64,000 nt of DNA from Scylla paramamosain (lineage: Eukaryota; Arthropoda; Malacostraca; Decapoda; Portunidae). The stretch is taken from positions 12,173,664-12,237,663 of the forward strand of contig NC_087185.1 in the NCBI RefSeq assembly GCF_035594125.1. The letters run 5' to 3'. The notes beneath the pieces are model-generated. The model worked only from the letters and a program-made list of their open reading frames with translations. It ran no database searches and was not told the origin of the DNA. This document shows, in pieces, positions 41,695-54,007 of the stretch. How positions within the stretch are numbered: the first letter of the stretch is position 1; every line of letters begins with the position of its first letter. The position numbers and the translations under genes were made by a program.

Positions 41695-42440
41695 CTAACA
41701 CATGCTGCAAACACAGGCCAGTTTCTGCCAATGACTAGATGAGATGTTCTTGCATTCCTGATGGTACCAACTCTTGCAGCAATCACATTCAATCATCCTG
41801 TCACCTTCCTTGTATGGTAGCCTGCAATGACAAAAAACATTGAAAATAGTAGTATGTACATTACCTTTAGGTTGGTAAATATCATGGGGAAACATTTCCA
41901 TTTTGCCATTTCTTATGCAACTAGCCAAGTGATGTCTCATCTTGCTTTGCTTCCAGACAACAACTGGGACTGATTCCATAACATAGAGCAGTTGCATTAG
42001 CAATGGCAAAAAGTCCAGTCATTAGATCCATTTTGCTGCTTGCTCTTAGTTATCTGAGTTGTAATTGAGGTGTTACCTTCCAAAAACATCAAAGAGGCTG
42101 TTACTTTCTTAACAATATTAGGAATTTCACAATTTTTTCTGTGCAAACTGTCATAAAAGTTAACAATTCCTGGCTTAACAATACCCAAAACAGAATTGTT
42201 CAAAGTAACCCAATGATTTTTAACATTAATTATTTGAGCAACTGGAAAATCTTTGCCAGCATATCCACCATATGAGGACCCTTGTAAAATAACCATGCTT
42301 TGAAGCTCCATATGAGGAGACTGGTTTGCCAGTCTATACATGACTGAGCAGCATCAATAACAGTGTCACTTAGCCATTCATAGTGACTGCAATGCATCTC
42401 GAGAGGCTTCAGAGTATACATTGGTACTGTTGGGTGACAA
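41695..42440 (-). pseudogene. ULP1-like protease domain with C-terminal PHD finger, broken
   Basis: On - from about 42420: SHYEWLSDTVIDAAQ, then after a shift FPVAQIINVKNHWVTLNNSV, VNFYDSLHRK and SKQQNGSNDW, then MESVPVVVWKQSKMRHHLAS, CIRNGKMEMFPH. This follows the C48 (Ulp1/sentrin protease) pattern: HW...YDS...Q..SNDC, with the catalytic Cys position lost at a frameshift (NDW). A PHD-type finger follows: FCHCRLPYKEGDRMIECDCC, WYHQEC and CVCSMC. Proteins joining these domains are frequent in invertebrate repetitive DNA. I cannot tell a transposon gene from a dead host gene. Confidence 0.72.
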
Positions 42441-42837
42441 CAGTGATGCTTGATGGTTGATTCACAGTTGGCAGCCCTCTTTCTCCCCCCTGTTGTGGTC
42501 TTGGAATGTAAATATTGAGTAACTATGTTGATAACTATACTTAGTAAAAACATAATTTGTTCTAGGCGTGATTCCTCAGATGTGATCAGAAAGTTCCACA
42601 AATACTCCAACATAAAATTGTATAGAAAAGAGAGGTTTACAAGAATCAACATGATTTGACCCATTTGCAGTCAGCTTACTACTGAGTCATGAACAAAATA
42701 AATATGATTAAACAAATAAAAGAAAGATTTATAAGATTATAAATTTTCTTGATCCACACCACACTAACACTTCTGGAAAATCTCTATCCCCTTAATAAGG
42801 ATCCACTTACCTTCAACTCCCACCTCAGGGCTCCTTC
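42441..42837. other. upstream part of the ULP/PHD unit, no clear frame
   Basis: The - strand frame 42664-42230 includes GGRKRAANCESTIKHHCCHP, perhaps part of the same protein. Nothing else recognised. Confidence 0.35.
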
Positions 42838-43320
42838 CTAGATGACCTGTAAACTGTACATGGGGACTTTAGGAATATCTGAAATGCATTTTTTACCAAC
42901 AGTGCTGACAGGCAGGGGAGTGATATGTTGTGACCCTTTGAAAAGGAGCATATCAGGCTGCTGACTCGCATCAACATTGTCTGTAGTTGGGGAAGTGACC
43001 TCTCGAGGCTCCTCCTCAGATGCCATGGATTCTGGAAAGTTTTTAGAAAGAATTAAGTTGCAAGGGAAACATGGCTGGTATAGTACATGGTTTACAGTGC
43101 ACAGCACAGATATAGTTACATACTCTACATACATGGGGACTTTTAGAATACCTGAAATGCATTCCTTACCAACAGTTCTGACAGGGAGGGGAGTGATATA
43201 TGCTGTGACCCTTCAAAAAAGGAGCATATCAGGCTGCTGTATCACATCAGCGTTGTCTGCAGTTGGGAGAAGTATCCTCTTGAGGCTCCTCCCCAGATGC
43301 TGTGGATTCTGGAAAGATAA
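42838..43320 (-). repeat. tandemly duplicated exon-like unit (two copies)
   Basis: Copy 1 (about 42856-43035) and copy 2 (about 43131-43315) are homologous over about 180 bp. On -, each starts after a CTTTCCAG acceptor (AATCCATGGCATCTG or AATCCACAGCATCTG) and ends CTGTTG before GTAAAA or GTAAGG. Copy 1 encodes MASEEEPREVTSPTTDNVDA, SQQPDMLLFKGSQHITPLPV. Copy 2 has a frameshift near 43258. Position and strand suggest a 5' exon of the ULP/PHD gene. Confidence 0.75.
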
Positions 43321-43419
43321 AGAGACAACTAAGTTATATAAAAAGACTAAATTAAGATGTCCGTCACAATAGAATATGATTATCAAGAAAGAATTAATCA
43401 AAATTTGATAAGTGTCATG

Positions 43420-43656
43420 AGATCATCATCTTGAAAGAATTTAAGTCACTGGCAGGAGCTAGAGAAGCAGACTGGAAGTTCCTAAATTTAACAGTAAAAG
43501 GAATGTAAGACTGAGAATACTAAGAGGTGGACAAAATAGTAGAAAGCCTTGTGCAGTGAGACTACAAGAAGTGGGGAGGCATACAGTTAAGATGATCAGA
43601 AGAGCAGCTAGCATGCAAGAAACTACAGAAGATAGCAAGAGATGTAACATTGCAAT

Positions 43657-43733
<77 letters not shown>

Positions 43734-44335
43734 CTAAAGACAGTCAATTAGAGGAGTTGATGAGAAGAAATGCTCTTGATTCCACCCTATTCAGATGAGC
43801 AATATGAGTGGAATACCTCCATACATGTGAGGCATACACCATACATGGATGGATAAGGTTCCTGTATAGAGTTAGCAGCTGAGGAAATGAGGAAAACTGG
43901 CGGAGACAACTCAACGCTTAACTTCATAGAAGCTGTTTTAGCTAGAGGTGAGGTGTGAAGTTTCAGTTTAGATTATTAGTAAAGGACAGACCGAGGATGT
44001 TCAGCATAAAAGAGGGGGACAGTTGAGGGTCACTGAAGAGAAGGGGATAGTTATCTGGAAGGTTGTGTTTATTTGTTAGGTGGAGGACTTGGGTTTTTGA
44101 GGCACTAAACAACACTTAATTTTGCTCTCTCCCAATCACAGATTTTAGAAAGATCAGAAGTTAGGCATTCTGTGGCTTCTCTGTGTAAATTGTTACATTC
44201 TTAAATGCTTGGACATCTACAAAAAAAATGTAGAAAGATACAGAGTGATATCATCAGCATAGGAGTGAACATGACAATGAGTTTTGGTTAAAAGATTATT
44301 GATGAATAACAGGAAGAGGGGATAGATCCCTAAGG
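43420..44335 (-). mobile_element. LINE family A, old - strand copy containing (GA)n
   Basis: Similarity follows the complement of RT from the SGVPQG region (about 44335, RKCFCC/…GDDIT: 'gatgatatcactctgta' complement of 44243-44262) to the C-terminal region at 43420. It is strongly diverged with no long frame. (GA)n at 43663-43732 occupies the place of a short GAGAGAGAG seed in other copies. Confidence 0.82.
43663..43732. repeat. (GA)n microsatellite inside LINE copy
   Basis: About 35 GA units between the LINE words CATTGCAATAGAGAAA and GGCTAAAGACAGTCAATTAG. Confidence 0.97.
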
Positions 44336-44700
44336 AAAGATAGGGACAGCAGAAGCATTTCCTGCAGCTGATGGCAGCAGTATTTGGCCAAAAAGTTGTG
44401 CATACTCCTGTGCAATACTGGGGGATCTATAAGGTTTAATGTGAATTAATGTAATTTTATTTTCAAGGACTTTTACATTTTTACTGACATTTACAGTTAT
44501 CTAAGATGCTGTGTATGTCAATGACTTATATCATTTAGCTTTTTTTCATTCAATAATATTTCTTTTGATTAGCTTGTGTTTTAGCAATATGACTCAGCTT
44601 TTTCTCTTACAGCTGTCATGTGACTGATTCTTGACTCTACTGACTCATCTGAGGGATTCAAATTTGGGAATTCTAAAATATCAACTTTTTTTCATGATCA
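44336..44700. other. no gene recognised
   Basis: AT-rich spacer between LINE relic and integrase remnant. Confidence 0.35.
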
Positions 44701-45033
44701 TTTTGCTGCAGTTCAATAAACAGGTTGGCTGTCTACCAAACATCAAGAAAAGCAAAAATACTTTGTTGAAGCTTGCACTGATGTTCTTATACCAAATAAA
44801 ACAGCCTTTAATTGTCTGTCCCAGTCATCCTGAGTCTCATTTATTTATTTAGTTAAAATGCACTTCAGCATTTGGTTAGTCCTCTCATCTTGACTGTTAG
44901 TTTGGGGGTGGTAAGCAAGTGTTACAAGGAAAATGGAGAAGAATTTGTCATCTAATGTAAGACAGAATTCCTTTCCCTGATCAGTTAAGATTTTCTCTGG
45001 GGGACCAAAACAGTAGAAAATACTCTGTAATAT
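44700..45033 (-). pseudogene. integrase catalytic core, C-terminal segment
   Basis: On -: CDILQSIFYCFGPPEKILTD, QGKEF (second catalytic Asp), AYHPQTNSQDERTNQMLK (Glu of the DDE triad), then after a stop INETQDDWDRQLKAVLFGIR, TSVQASTKY. This is the rve integrase core of Ty3/gypsy-like or Ginger-like elements. It is the third piece of one coding sequence also found at 47635-47722 and 48377-48735. Confidence 0.88.
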
Positions 45034-45035
45034 GT

Positions 45036-47634
45036 CACATGTGGGGAGAGGACCAGAAATGTCCCCAGGTCGAACTGCTATCCTGTTATCAACCCTAAAA
45101 AGTGTCTTGACATCCCTATCAACTTTTTCTTCATTAATTTTTGCAACATTCACATGCTTAGATCTAATTTTCAATCTGTAGGACATCACCTCTCCTCTAA
45201 TAAACCTCATCTTCTTTCCCTTACTGAAACACAGGTGTTTCAGTGAGGGAAAAGCAACTGACAGTAGCTCCTTTTCTGTTCTCTCCTACTTTCTCTATCC
45301 TCATTTTCAATCCAAAGCTGGATGTTGTGTTTATGTGCACAATAACTTAACCTACTGTCATGCCCATGCTCTTGAATCTTCTGAGTTTTCCACCATCTGG
45401 CTGCAACTACAGAGTCATTCTCAAACTAAATTTATCAGTGCCATATACCTTTCACCTAACTCCTCTGACTATAAGAAATTCTTTGACTACACATTCTCTC
45501 TCTCTTCCCTTTTACAGAGATCTCCATTCTTGGAGACTTCAATATTCACCACCAGCTTTGGCTTTCCTCTCCCTTCACTGATCATCCTGGTGAACTAGCC
45601 TTCATCTTTGCTATCCTCCATGACCTATAGCAAATGGTACAACATCCTGCTCGTATTCCTGACCATCTTTGAGATACTCCCAACATTCTTGACCTTTTTC
45701 CTAACCTCTAATCTTTCTGCCTATGCTGTTACCCTCTCTTTTCCATTGGGCTCCTCCCACCACACTCTCATATCTTTATCTTGTCCTATCACTCCAATCC
45801 CTCCTGAGGATCTCCCTAAGTGGAGGTGCCTTTGGTGTTTTGTCTCTGCTAGTTTGGGGGACCTGAGGAGGTATTTTGCTGATTTTCCTTTGAATGACTA
45901 CTGCTTCTGGTTCAGAGACCGTCTTTGTGTGCTGAGCACATAACAGAGGTGATAGTGTCTGGCATGGAGGCATACATCCCTCACTCTTTTTCTCGACCTA
46001 AACCTTCCAAACCTTGATTTAACACAGCTTGTTCTTGTGCTATACATGATAGAGAGATGGCCCACAAAAGGTACTTGAGCCTTCCATCACCAGAATCTTA
46101 TGCACTTTATATTTCTGCCCGGAACCATGCCAAGTCTGTCTTCCAACTAGCCGAAAACTCCTTCATTAATAGAAAGCATTAAAATCTTTCAAGATCTAAC
46201 TCCCCTCATAACTTCTGACATTTAGCCAAATAACATCTCTAGTAACTTTGCTTTGTCTTTCCCTCCTTTATTGCAACCAGATGGCACCACTGCTATCACA
46301 TCTGTCTCTAAAGCTGAACTCTGTGCTCAGAGCTTTGCTAAAAAACTCTACCTTGGACGATTTTGGGTTTGTTCCTCCCTTTCCTCCACCCTCTGACTAC
46401 TTCATGCTACCTATTAAAATTGTTTACAATGATGTTTTTCATGTTGGCCTAAACCCTCAGAAGGCTTATGGAGCTGATGAGGTCCCTCCTATTGTTCTCT
46501 GAAACTGTGCCTCCATGCTTGCACCTTGCCTAGTCAAACTCTTTCAACTTTGTCAACATCCACCTATCCTTCTTGCTGGAAGTTTGCCTCTGGAAGTGTT
46601 CCTCAGGGTTCTGTCCTGTCATCCATTCTCTTCCTGTTATTCAACAATGATCTTTTAAACCAAACTTCTTGCCCTATCCACTCCTACACTGATGATACCA
46701 CCCTGCACTTTTCTACGTCTTTTCACAGACATCCAACCCTTCAGGAAGTAAACAGCTCACACAGGGAAGCCACAAAATGCCTGACTTCTGATCTCTCTAA
46801 AATTTCTGATTGGGGAAGAGCAAACTTAGTATTGTTCATTGCCTCAAAAACTCAATTCCTCCATCTATTAACACGACACAACCTTTCAGACAACTATCCT
46901 CTCTTCTTCAATGACACTCAATTGGCCCCCTCCTCTACACTGAAAATCCTTGGTTTGTCCTTTTCTTATAATCTAAAATGAAAATTTTATATCTCAGCTC
47001 TAGCTAAAACAGCATCTATGAAATTACGTGTTCCAAGACATCTCTGCCAGTTTTTCTCACCTCCACCTGCTAACTCTGTAGAAGGGCCTTTTTTTGTCCA
47101 TGTATGGAGTATGCTTCACATGTCGGGGGAGGATTCCACTCATATTGCTCATTTAGACAGGGTGGAATCAAAAGCTTTTCATGTCATCAACTCTCCTCTA
47201 ACTGACTGTCTTCAGCCTCTTTCTCATTGGCAGCATGTTGCATCTCTTGCTATCTTCTACTGCTATTTTCATGCTAACTGCTCTTCTGATCTTGCCAACT
47301 GTATGCCTCACGTCCTCCCTCAGCCTTGATGCACAAGACTTTCTTCTTTCTCTCACTCCTATTCTGTCCTCCTTTCTAATGCAAGAGTTAACCAGTATTC
47401 CCAATCATTCATCTCCTCTGGTAAACTCTGGAACTCCCTTCCTGCTTCTGTATTTCCACCTTCCTATGACTTGAATTCCTTCAAGAGGGAGATTTCAAGA
47501 CACTTACCCTTCAATTTTTGACCACCACTCTGGATCCTATTTGGGACCATCATCTCAGTGGGCTTTTTTATTTTTTTTATTAGATTTTTGTTTCCCTTGG
47601 CTGGTGTTCCTCCTACATGAAAAAAAAAAAAAAA
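45036..47634 (+). mobile_element. LINE family A copy inserted in the integrase sequence
   Basis: Starts within the ORF (GGGGAGAGGACCAGAAATGT, equivalent to about 14792) and ends with an A run at 47620-47634. Endonuclease and RT parts are present in many frames. A deletion near 46591 joins SCWKFA directly to SGSVPQG-type text, removing about 430 bp with RT motifs 1-3. YTDD replaces YADD (about 46687). It carries Tyr (TAC) at the position of the stop at 15021 in the reference copy. Dead. Confidence 0.92.
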
Positions 47635-47722
47635 TCAGCAGATTTTGGAAGCACTGGAAATGCATCTATAAATCTGGACCATAAATCTGCTTAATTAAAG
47701 ATATACTTGTTGCCTGAATGAC
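47635..47722 (-). pseudogene. integrase core, middle segment stranded between two LINEs
   Basis: This 88-bp spacer between two LINE tails reads on - HSGNKYIFN, stop, ADLWSRFIDAFPVLPKSA. It fits the integrase core strand after the first Asp (GNKYI...D..S.F..AFP...KSA). It joins by position the first Asp segment (VGVDLIGP near 48385) and the CDILQ segment at 45033. Confidence 0.82.
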
Positions 47723-48376
47723 TTTTTTTTTTTTTTTTAATGTAGGAAGGACACTGGCCAAGGGCAACAAAAATCCAATAAAAAAATAAATGCCCGCTGA
47801 AATGCCAGTCCCATAAAAGGGTCAAAGCAGTAGTCAAAAATTGATGAATAAGTGTCTTAAAACCTCCCTCTTGAAGGAATTCAAGTAATAGGAAGGTGGA
47901 AATACAGAAGCAGGCAGGGAGCTCCAGAGTTTACCAGAGAAAGGGATGAATGATTGAGAATACTGGTTAACTCTTGTGTTAGAGAAGTGGACTGAATAGG
48001 GGTGAGAGAAAGAAGAAAGTCTTGTGCAGCGAGGCCGCGGGAGGAGGGGAGGCATGCAGTTAGAAAGATCAGAAGAGCAGTTAGCATGAAAATAGTGGTA
48101 GAAGACAGCTTGAGATGCAACATTGCGGTGGTGAGAGAGAGGCTGAAGACAGTCAGTTAGAGGAGAGGAGTTGATGAGATGAAAAGCTTTTGATTCTATC
48201 CTGTCTAGAAGAAGCCATGATGATTTTAAAATTTTTGAGTGAAGGGTGTGTGTGTTATTAGATGCATGTAGTTTTGTGTGGAGGAAGAGAGTTGTCTTTA
48301 GAGGGCAGGCTGTGAATGCCCCCTTGTGTTATGAGACACAAAAGGAAATGTTCAATGAGGTCACAGCTGGGTTTAG
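47723..48376 (-). mobile_element. LINE family A, internally deleted copy (5' UTR joined to 3' end)
   Basis: Poly-T tail at 47723-47738, complement of the 3' UTR and the last 470 bp of the ORF to about 48212 (GATTCTATCCTGTCTAGAAG), then directly the complement of the start codon region and 5' UTR (CCATGATGATTTTAAAATTT to 48376). About 2.5 kb between start codon and RT C-terminus is missing. The 5' end reaches only into the 5' UTR. Confidence 0.9.
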
Positions 48377-48735
48377 GGGGCCTATCAAATCTACCCCAAC
48401 CATCTGCCAAGGGCCTTCAGTCTTAATAGGTTACAGGACTGGTGCTACAGTTTTTATGTTTTCAGATCTCTAACATTGATCACACTCACCTATCCATTTC
48501 ACTACATCTTTCTTAATGCCTATCCAATGAAATACCTCTGTAATTTTGACAATAGTCTTACTGATGCCCTTGTGAGCTCCTCTATTGGAGTCAAGAACAT
48601 CCTGAAATACTTTCCTTTTCTGCTCCTTGGTGAACATGACCTCTTTCAGCTGAACTGGTTTTCCTTCCTTTGCTCTGCAGATGTACAGGAGTCTGTCTGG
48701 GTCAGCATCTGGAATTCTAAGTAATTCTAATACCA
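48377..48735 (-). pseudogene. integrase zinc-binding domain and first catalytic segment
   Basis: On - from about 48735: LLRIPDADPDRLLYICRAKE, FTKEQKRKVFQDVLD, then RGAHKGISKTIVKITEVFHW and WIGECDQC (H2C2 zinc-binding domain, H-x-H replaced partly, C-x2-C intact), stop, then VAPVL, PIKTEGPWQMVGVDLIGP (first catalytic Asp). The coding run then meets the LINE at 48376. The domain order matches Ty3/gypsy or Ginger-type integrases. Confidence 0.87.
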
Positions 48736-48833
48736 TGGAGTCAGAAAGTGTGCCATAGAAAAGAGGGAGACCAAAGTAGAAATGTTCTTTTCTTTTATGT
48801 ATGAGCCAAAGGCAATAAGAATTATAAAAAAAA

Positions 48834-49655
<822 letters not shown>

Positions 49656-50079
49656 TTACAGGTTTAAAGTATAATTATATGAATGAAAATTACTGGTATT
49701 TTCATTAGATTAGTTACTGACTACTTATGATGAAAAGAGATGGCTAACATAAAAAAAAGAAACTTTCATTTTTAGGGATCAACTCTGTATGATCTATGGT
49801 TTACTTCTATTAATTTAAAAGCAGAATTACCAGATTAATTAATGGAGGTACCATAAAAATCAATAATTAATGGTTTGTAAAGCCAATGGTATTGATTAAC
49901 TTGCTTATGATTGGTATGCTTACATAAGTATGTATATAAGCATGGTATTGATAGTATCACATGTACTGTTCTTGTTCACACATAATGTAGCTAATATGAG
50001 CACTTATTACCTAAGAAAGTTTCACTTTCAGTTCTTGACTCAAGAGTTTAATTTTTGGGGACAAGTGTCTACAATATCA

Positions 50080-50083
<4 letters not shown>
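49656..50083. other. no gene recognised
   Basis: AT-rich, no supported feature. Confidence 0.4.
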
Positions 50084-50140
<57 letters not shown>

Positions 50141-50222
50141 ATCTTGGCAATAAACATTCAAATTTTAATTTGAGAGAGAGAGAGAGAGAGAGAGTAATCT
50201 TGGCAATTAACATTCAAATTTT

Positions 50223-50288
<66 letters not shown>

Positions 50289-50314
50289 ATCTTGGCAATT
50301 AACATTCAAATTTT

Positions 50315-50404
<90 letters not shown>
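50084..50404. repeat. compound array: (GA)n blocks separated by three copies of a 34-bp unit
   Basis: Four (GA)n blocks (50084-50138, 50173-50194, 50229-50286, 50321-50404) alternate with TAATCTTGGCAATWAACATT plus CAAATTTTAATTTG at 50139-50172, 50195-50228 and 50287-50320. Units 2 and 3 are identical; unit 1 differs at one base. The unit ends in a small hairpin CAAATT-TT-AATTTG. Confidence 0.96.
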
Positions 50405-50405
<1 letters not shown>

Positions 50406-50929
50406 ATGAAGTTGGAAACACTTTGCAAACATATACTCGTAGAGACAATATCTCTCCTTGCTGTTGAACTTTCCATTGTCCCCAGTCTTCAAAAACCTCT
50501 GCACATCCTCAAAGATGCATTTTCTTTGAATGCAAGAAATAGTTGTCTTAGTTTCGTCCAACCAATGATTTTAGTTTTAAAGAAATGGTAATTTATTTTC
50601 TGTAGGCACTTTGATTTTCATGGTTAGTTCCACTGTTTTATACATAAACTAGTGAAACCATACCTAACCTAATAAGGCTGGGTAAGGTTTGTTATGCATA
50701 CAGGAAAGATTAAGATTGACACTAGACATACCTAATAATTTTGTTAACTGCCATCCCATATAATGGATAGTGTTAATTTTCACAGGAAATGGTATTATTA
50801 AGTGTTGTTTCTATTGACCAAATTAAGTCATACCATACATCAAATAATTAGTATGACCCAGGTGCCTGTATACACACACATACACACACACACAAATGCA
50901 TCATTATTAAAGCCTTTTTTCCTTCCAAC
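50405..50929. other. no gene recognised
   Basis: No domain signal; short (CA)n at 50873-50894. Confidence 0.4.
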
Positions 50930-52200
50930 ACCTGTGCTCCTGCATCACAAACTTTAAGAATATCCCAAAATGCTTTTCTACCCACTCTGTCATAAGCCTT
51001 CTCTAGGTGAATGTTGCATATAATATTTATCTTTACCTGAGCATGCCTTTATTATAATTCTGATTGCAAAAATATTCTCCATAATGCTTTCCTTTCTTAA
51101 AACATCTATGTTCCTCTATGACCATCAGCTTTATCAATAACTTACATCAATCAATAGTTAAGACTCTCCCACAGACTTTTCCTGACACACTAAGCAAACC
51201 TATCCCCCTGTAACTTTTGCACATTCCTATAACCCTTACCTTTATATGTACAATAATTGCCTCAATCCACTCATCAGTTACTGCCTCTCATTGTTTCCAT
51301 GCCAGTTCCCATAATTGAAATCATCCAGTCCGCTATCACTTCTCCATACTTTAACTCTCTGCAGCTATTCCATCAATGCCTATAGCTTTGCCACACTTCA
51401 CAACTATTGTTTTCTATTGTTTTTCCCCATCTCCCTAACAATTTCTCATTCTCTACCTGCTTTCATACTCATGCTAATTATTATTGCTTCTCCTGTCATC
51501 TCATTCATTTGACAATCAGTCTTTTCCATGTAACTTACACATCTTTCTTGCTGCTTTCAAGAACTTTATACCCTCTCTTTATTCTCACAATCCCATGCTT
51601 TTCTCCCCCTCTCTTTCTTGACTTTCTTCCAGAACAACTTATTGTCATTGATTTTTTTTACATTCAGTTTTCTACCAAACTTCTCATCCACTCTCATCTT
51701 ACTTTCTCTTATGAGTTCCTTCACTTTCATATTTCAAGACCTATACTCTAATTTCTCCTCATGTTAATTTCCTCTGACACATTTCTCGGCAACATTTTAT
51801 CATAGGCCCTCTTCTCTTCCACAGCCACTTCCATCTCGGCTATCACCATGCACTTTTTTTACTCTTATCCCCAAGACTCCTTGCAGCTGCTTTGTAATTA
51901 CCATATCACTGAATACTTTTAACATCTTTACCCTCTGAGCCCTCCCCAAATATCCCTAACTTCTCTGTCTTTCACATATCTTCTTACATTCCTCTCTACT
52001 ACACACCTTCCTGTCCAGCTATTCAAATAACTTTCCACCAATATGCATATCACTGATGTATCTTTCATTTTCATCACAGCATAGTGGTCTGACTAGAGTT
52101 CTATTTAACTCTGTGGGACACACCCATCAAGCATCCCATGGCATGCCACACATTTCCTTAATTAATCTCTCATCCACTGCTAAAGTCAGTCACACTTTTC
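50930..52200 (-). pseudogene. RTE-like non-LTR reverse transcriptase relic
   Basis: On - across frames: (upstream) EKRAYDKMLP, EEINMRR, then KVWRSDSGLDDF, YKGKGYRNVQKLQGDRFA, IIEKC-like RHAQVKIN, and HLEKAYDRVGRKAFWDILK. The last is the RT motif DLEKAYDRV..eALW, frequent in RTE/L2-like LINEs. No YADD region follows: the element ends near 50930. A connector/endonuclease-like part may extend to 52200. Confidence 0.65.
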
Positions 52201-52313
52201 TGTTAATTTTTATCTTGATATCTCCTCCATGTGAACCAGTGGATCATTTTATGCTGGAAGGTATTTTTTTAGTACACAACCATGAAATTCATGCATTCAT
52301 AACTATCCCACCA

Positions 52314-52680
52314 GAAGTATGTTCATTGTACCATGACATGCTCTCTTTACTGCACATACAGGAATGAGATATATTCATTTACTCACAAACAATATATTAG
52401 TATGACACAATAATGCCAATTTAGACTTGTTCCCTGACTTATGCCAAGAGTATGTTGTGTTGAGGACCACAAATATGTTCATTATAGCATGACTTGCTAT
52501 CTTTACTGCACTTGTAGTAGTAAGGTATGTGGAACATTAAATTCTCCATCAATTTACACACAAATAATGTCTCAATACATCATAATAATGCCAAAATGAG
52601 CTTCTTCCCTATGTAGTCATGGTGCCATCACTATTTAGGGACCAAATATATGTTTATTACTTCATATTTCCTTACTTTTC
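52314..52680. repeat. diverged tandem repeat of about 155 bp
   Basis: ATGTTCATTGTACCATGACA (52319) and ATGTTCATTATAGCATGACT (52474) start two units that also share TCTTTACTGCAC, ACAAACAATAT/ACAAATAATGT, CAATAATGCCAA/TAATAATGCCAA and TTCCCT. A third partial unit begins about 52645. Confidence 0.75.
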
Positions 52681-53832
52681 CTTACACACTATTTTTTTTT
52701 TTTTTTTTGCATATACAACATTGAGATACATACATTGCTCGTGACTATACACAATAAGCATGTATACCTTCTCCATAATCCTGTTGTAAGCTGCCATGCC
52801 ACACTTTCTGCAAGCCACAACATCTACTCCCAAGCCACACATGTGTAGAAGACATACCTAAACACTGTCCATGCCACACTTTGTTTCATGACATCAGGCC
52901 TATGGCTGGATTCATCAAACTTACCAGCTAGACCCTCTTACAAGGGCCAAGTTACCATACTGCTACCAGAGCTGGTAAATTGCTATTCAGTAATGACATA
53001 GTAGGGGTCTGGTAAGGTATGAGACCTGTTGCAGCTAGTAGCTGCCAGAGGGTTCTGGAAGCAGGGAACAGCCAATCAACTCCAAGCTTACATAAGATGT
53101 GGTAGGCTTACATATGCATGTGCTTACAAACATATGGCTTGAAATTCAGAATATTTCAGTACATGCATGTATAATACCTCTGTCATTTTAGTTAATGGTG
53201 CCTCATGAGGTGTTTTATCATTATAATGTTTAATAAAATGTTCACTCTACATGGCCAGTGCCTAATCTGTATACATATATCTAAAAAAAACCATCACTAG
53301 CATTGAAACAAAAAAAAAATGATAAAAAAATGGCCTCACATAAAAATATTATTGAATTTTACACGTTACCCTTCATTACCTACTGTCAAGCAAATCATTG
53401 GCTTACAGCAGCATCAAACATGAAAATGGCAGAACCTGCTAGCAAGAAACAGCACCCCAACTTCTCCAGTGGGAAACTCCTGATGCTCCTTTTAGTGGTC
53501 GTCAAAGTAAGGTGGAATACAATTGTTGGCCCTCTCTCCTTGCCTCACCAGCACCATGAAGGAGCATGTGTGGGTTGCTGTGGTGGCTGAAGTGAACGCT
53601 GTGAGCTGCGTACTATCAGGAGCCTCAGTGAAGTGAGGAACAAGTTCACTGAATTTAAAAGCAACACAAAAAAAAGAAAGTTGCTGAACTGCACAAGGAG
53701 CAGGCAGCTACAGGTGAGTTTTTTTCATCATTTGTTAGATTTGAAAGATTTAGGACATAATAATTTGTGGCTGTGGGGTAAATCAGGGGTAACTGAGTTG
53801 GAATGACTATAACAGTAACATATGAAATGCTG

Positions 53833-54007
<175 letters not shown>

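Noticed and set aside
44845..45210. Intact domesticated integrase gene
   Set aside because: The 121-codon frame begins in LINE sequence by chance, and the integrase has stops and is cut by two LINEs.
50084..50404. CRISPR-like alternation of repeats and spacers
   Set aside because: The 34-bp units are separated by (GA)n of variable length rather than unique spacers, and the DNA is eukaryotic.
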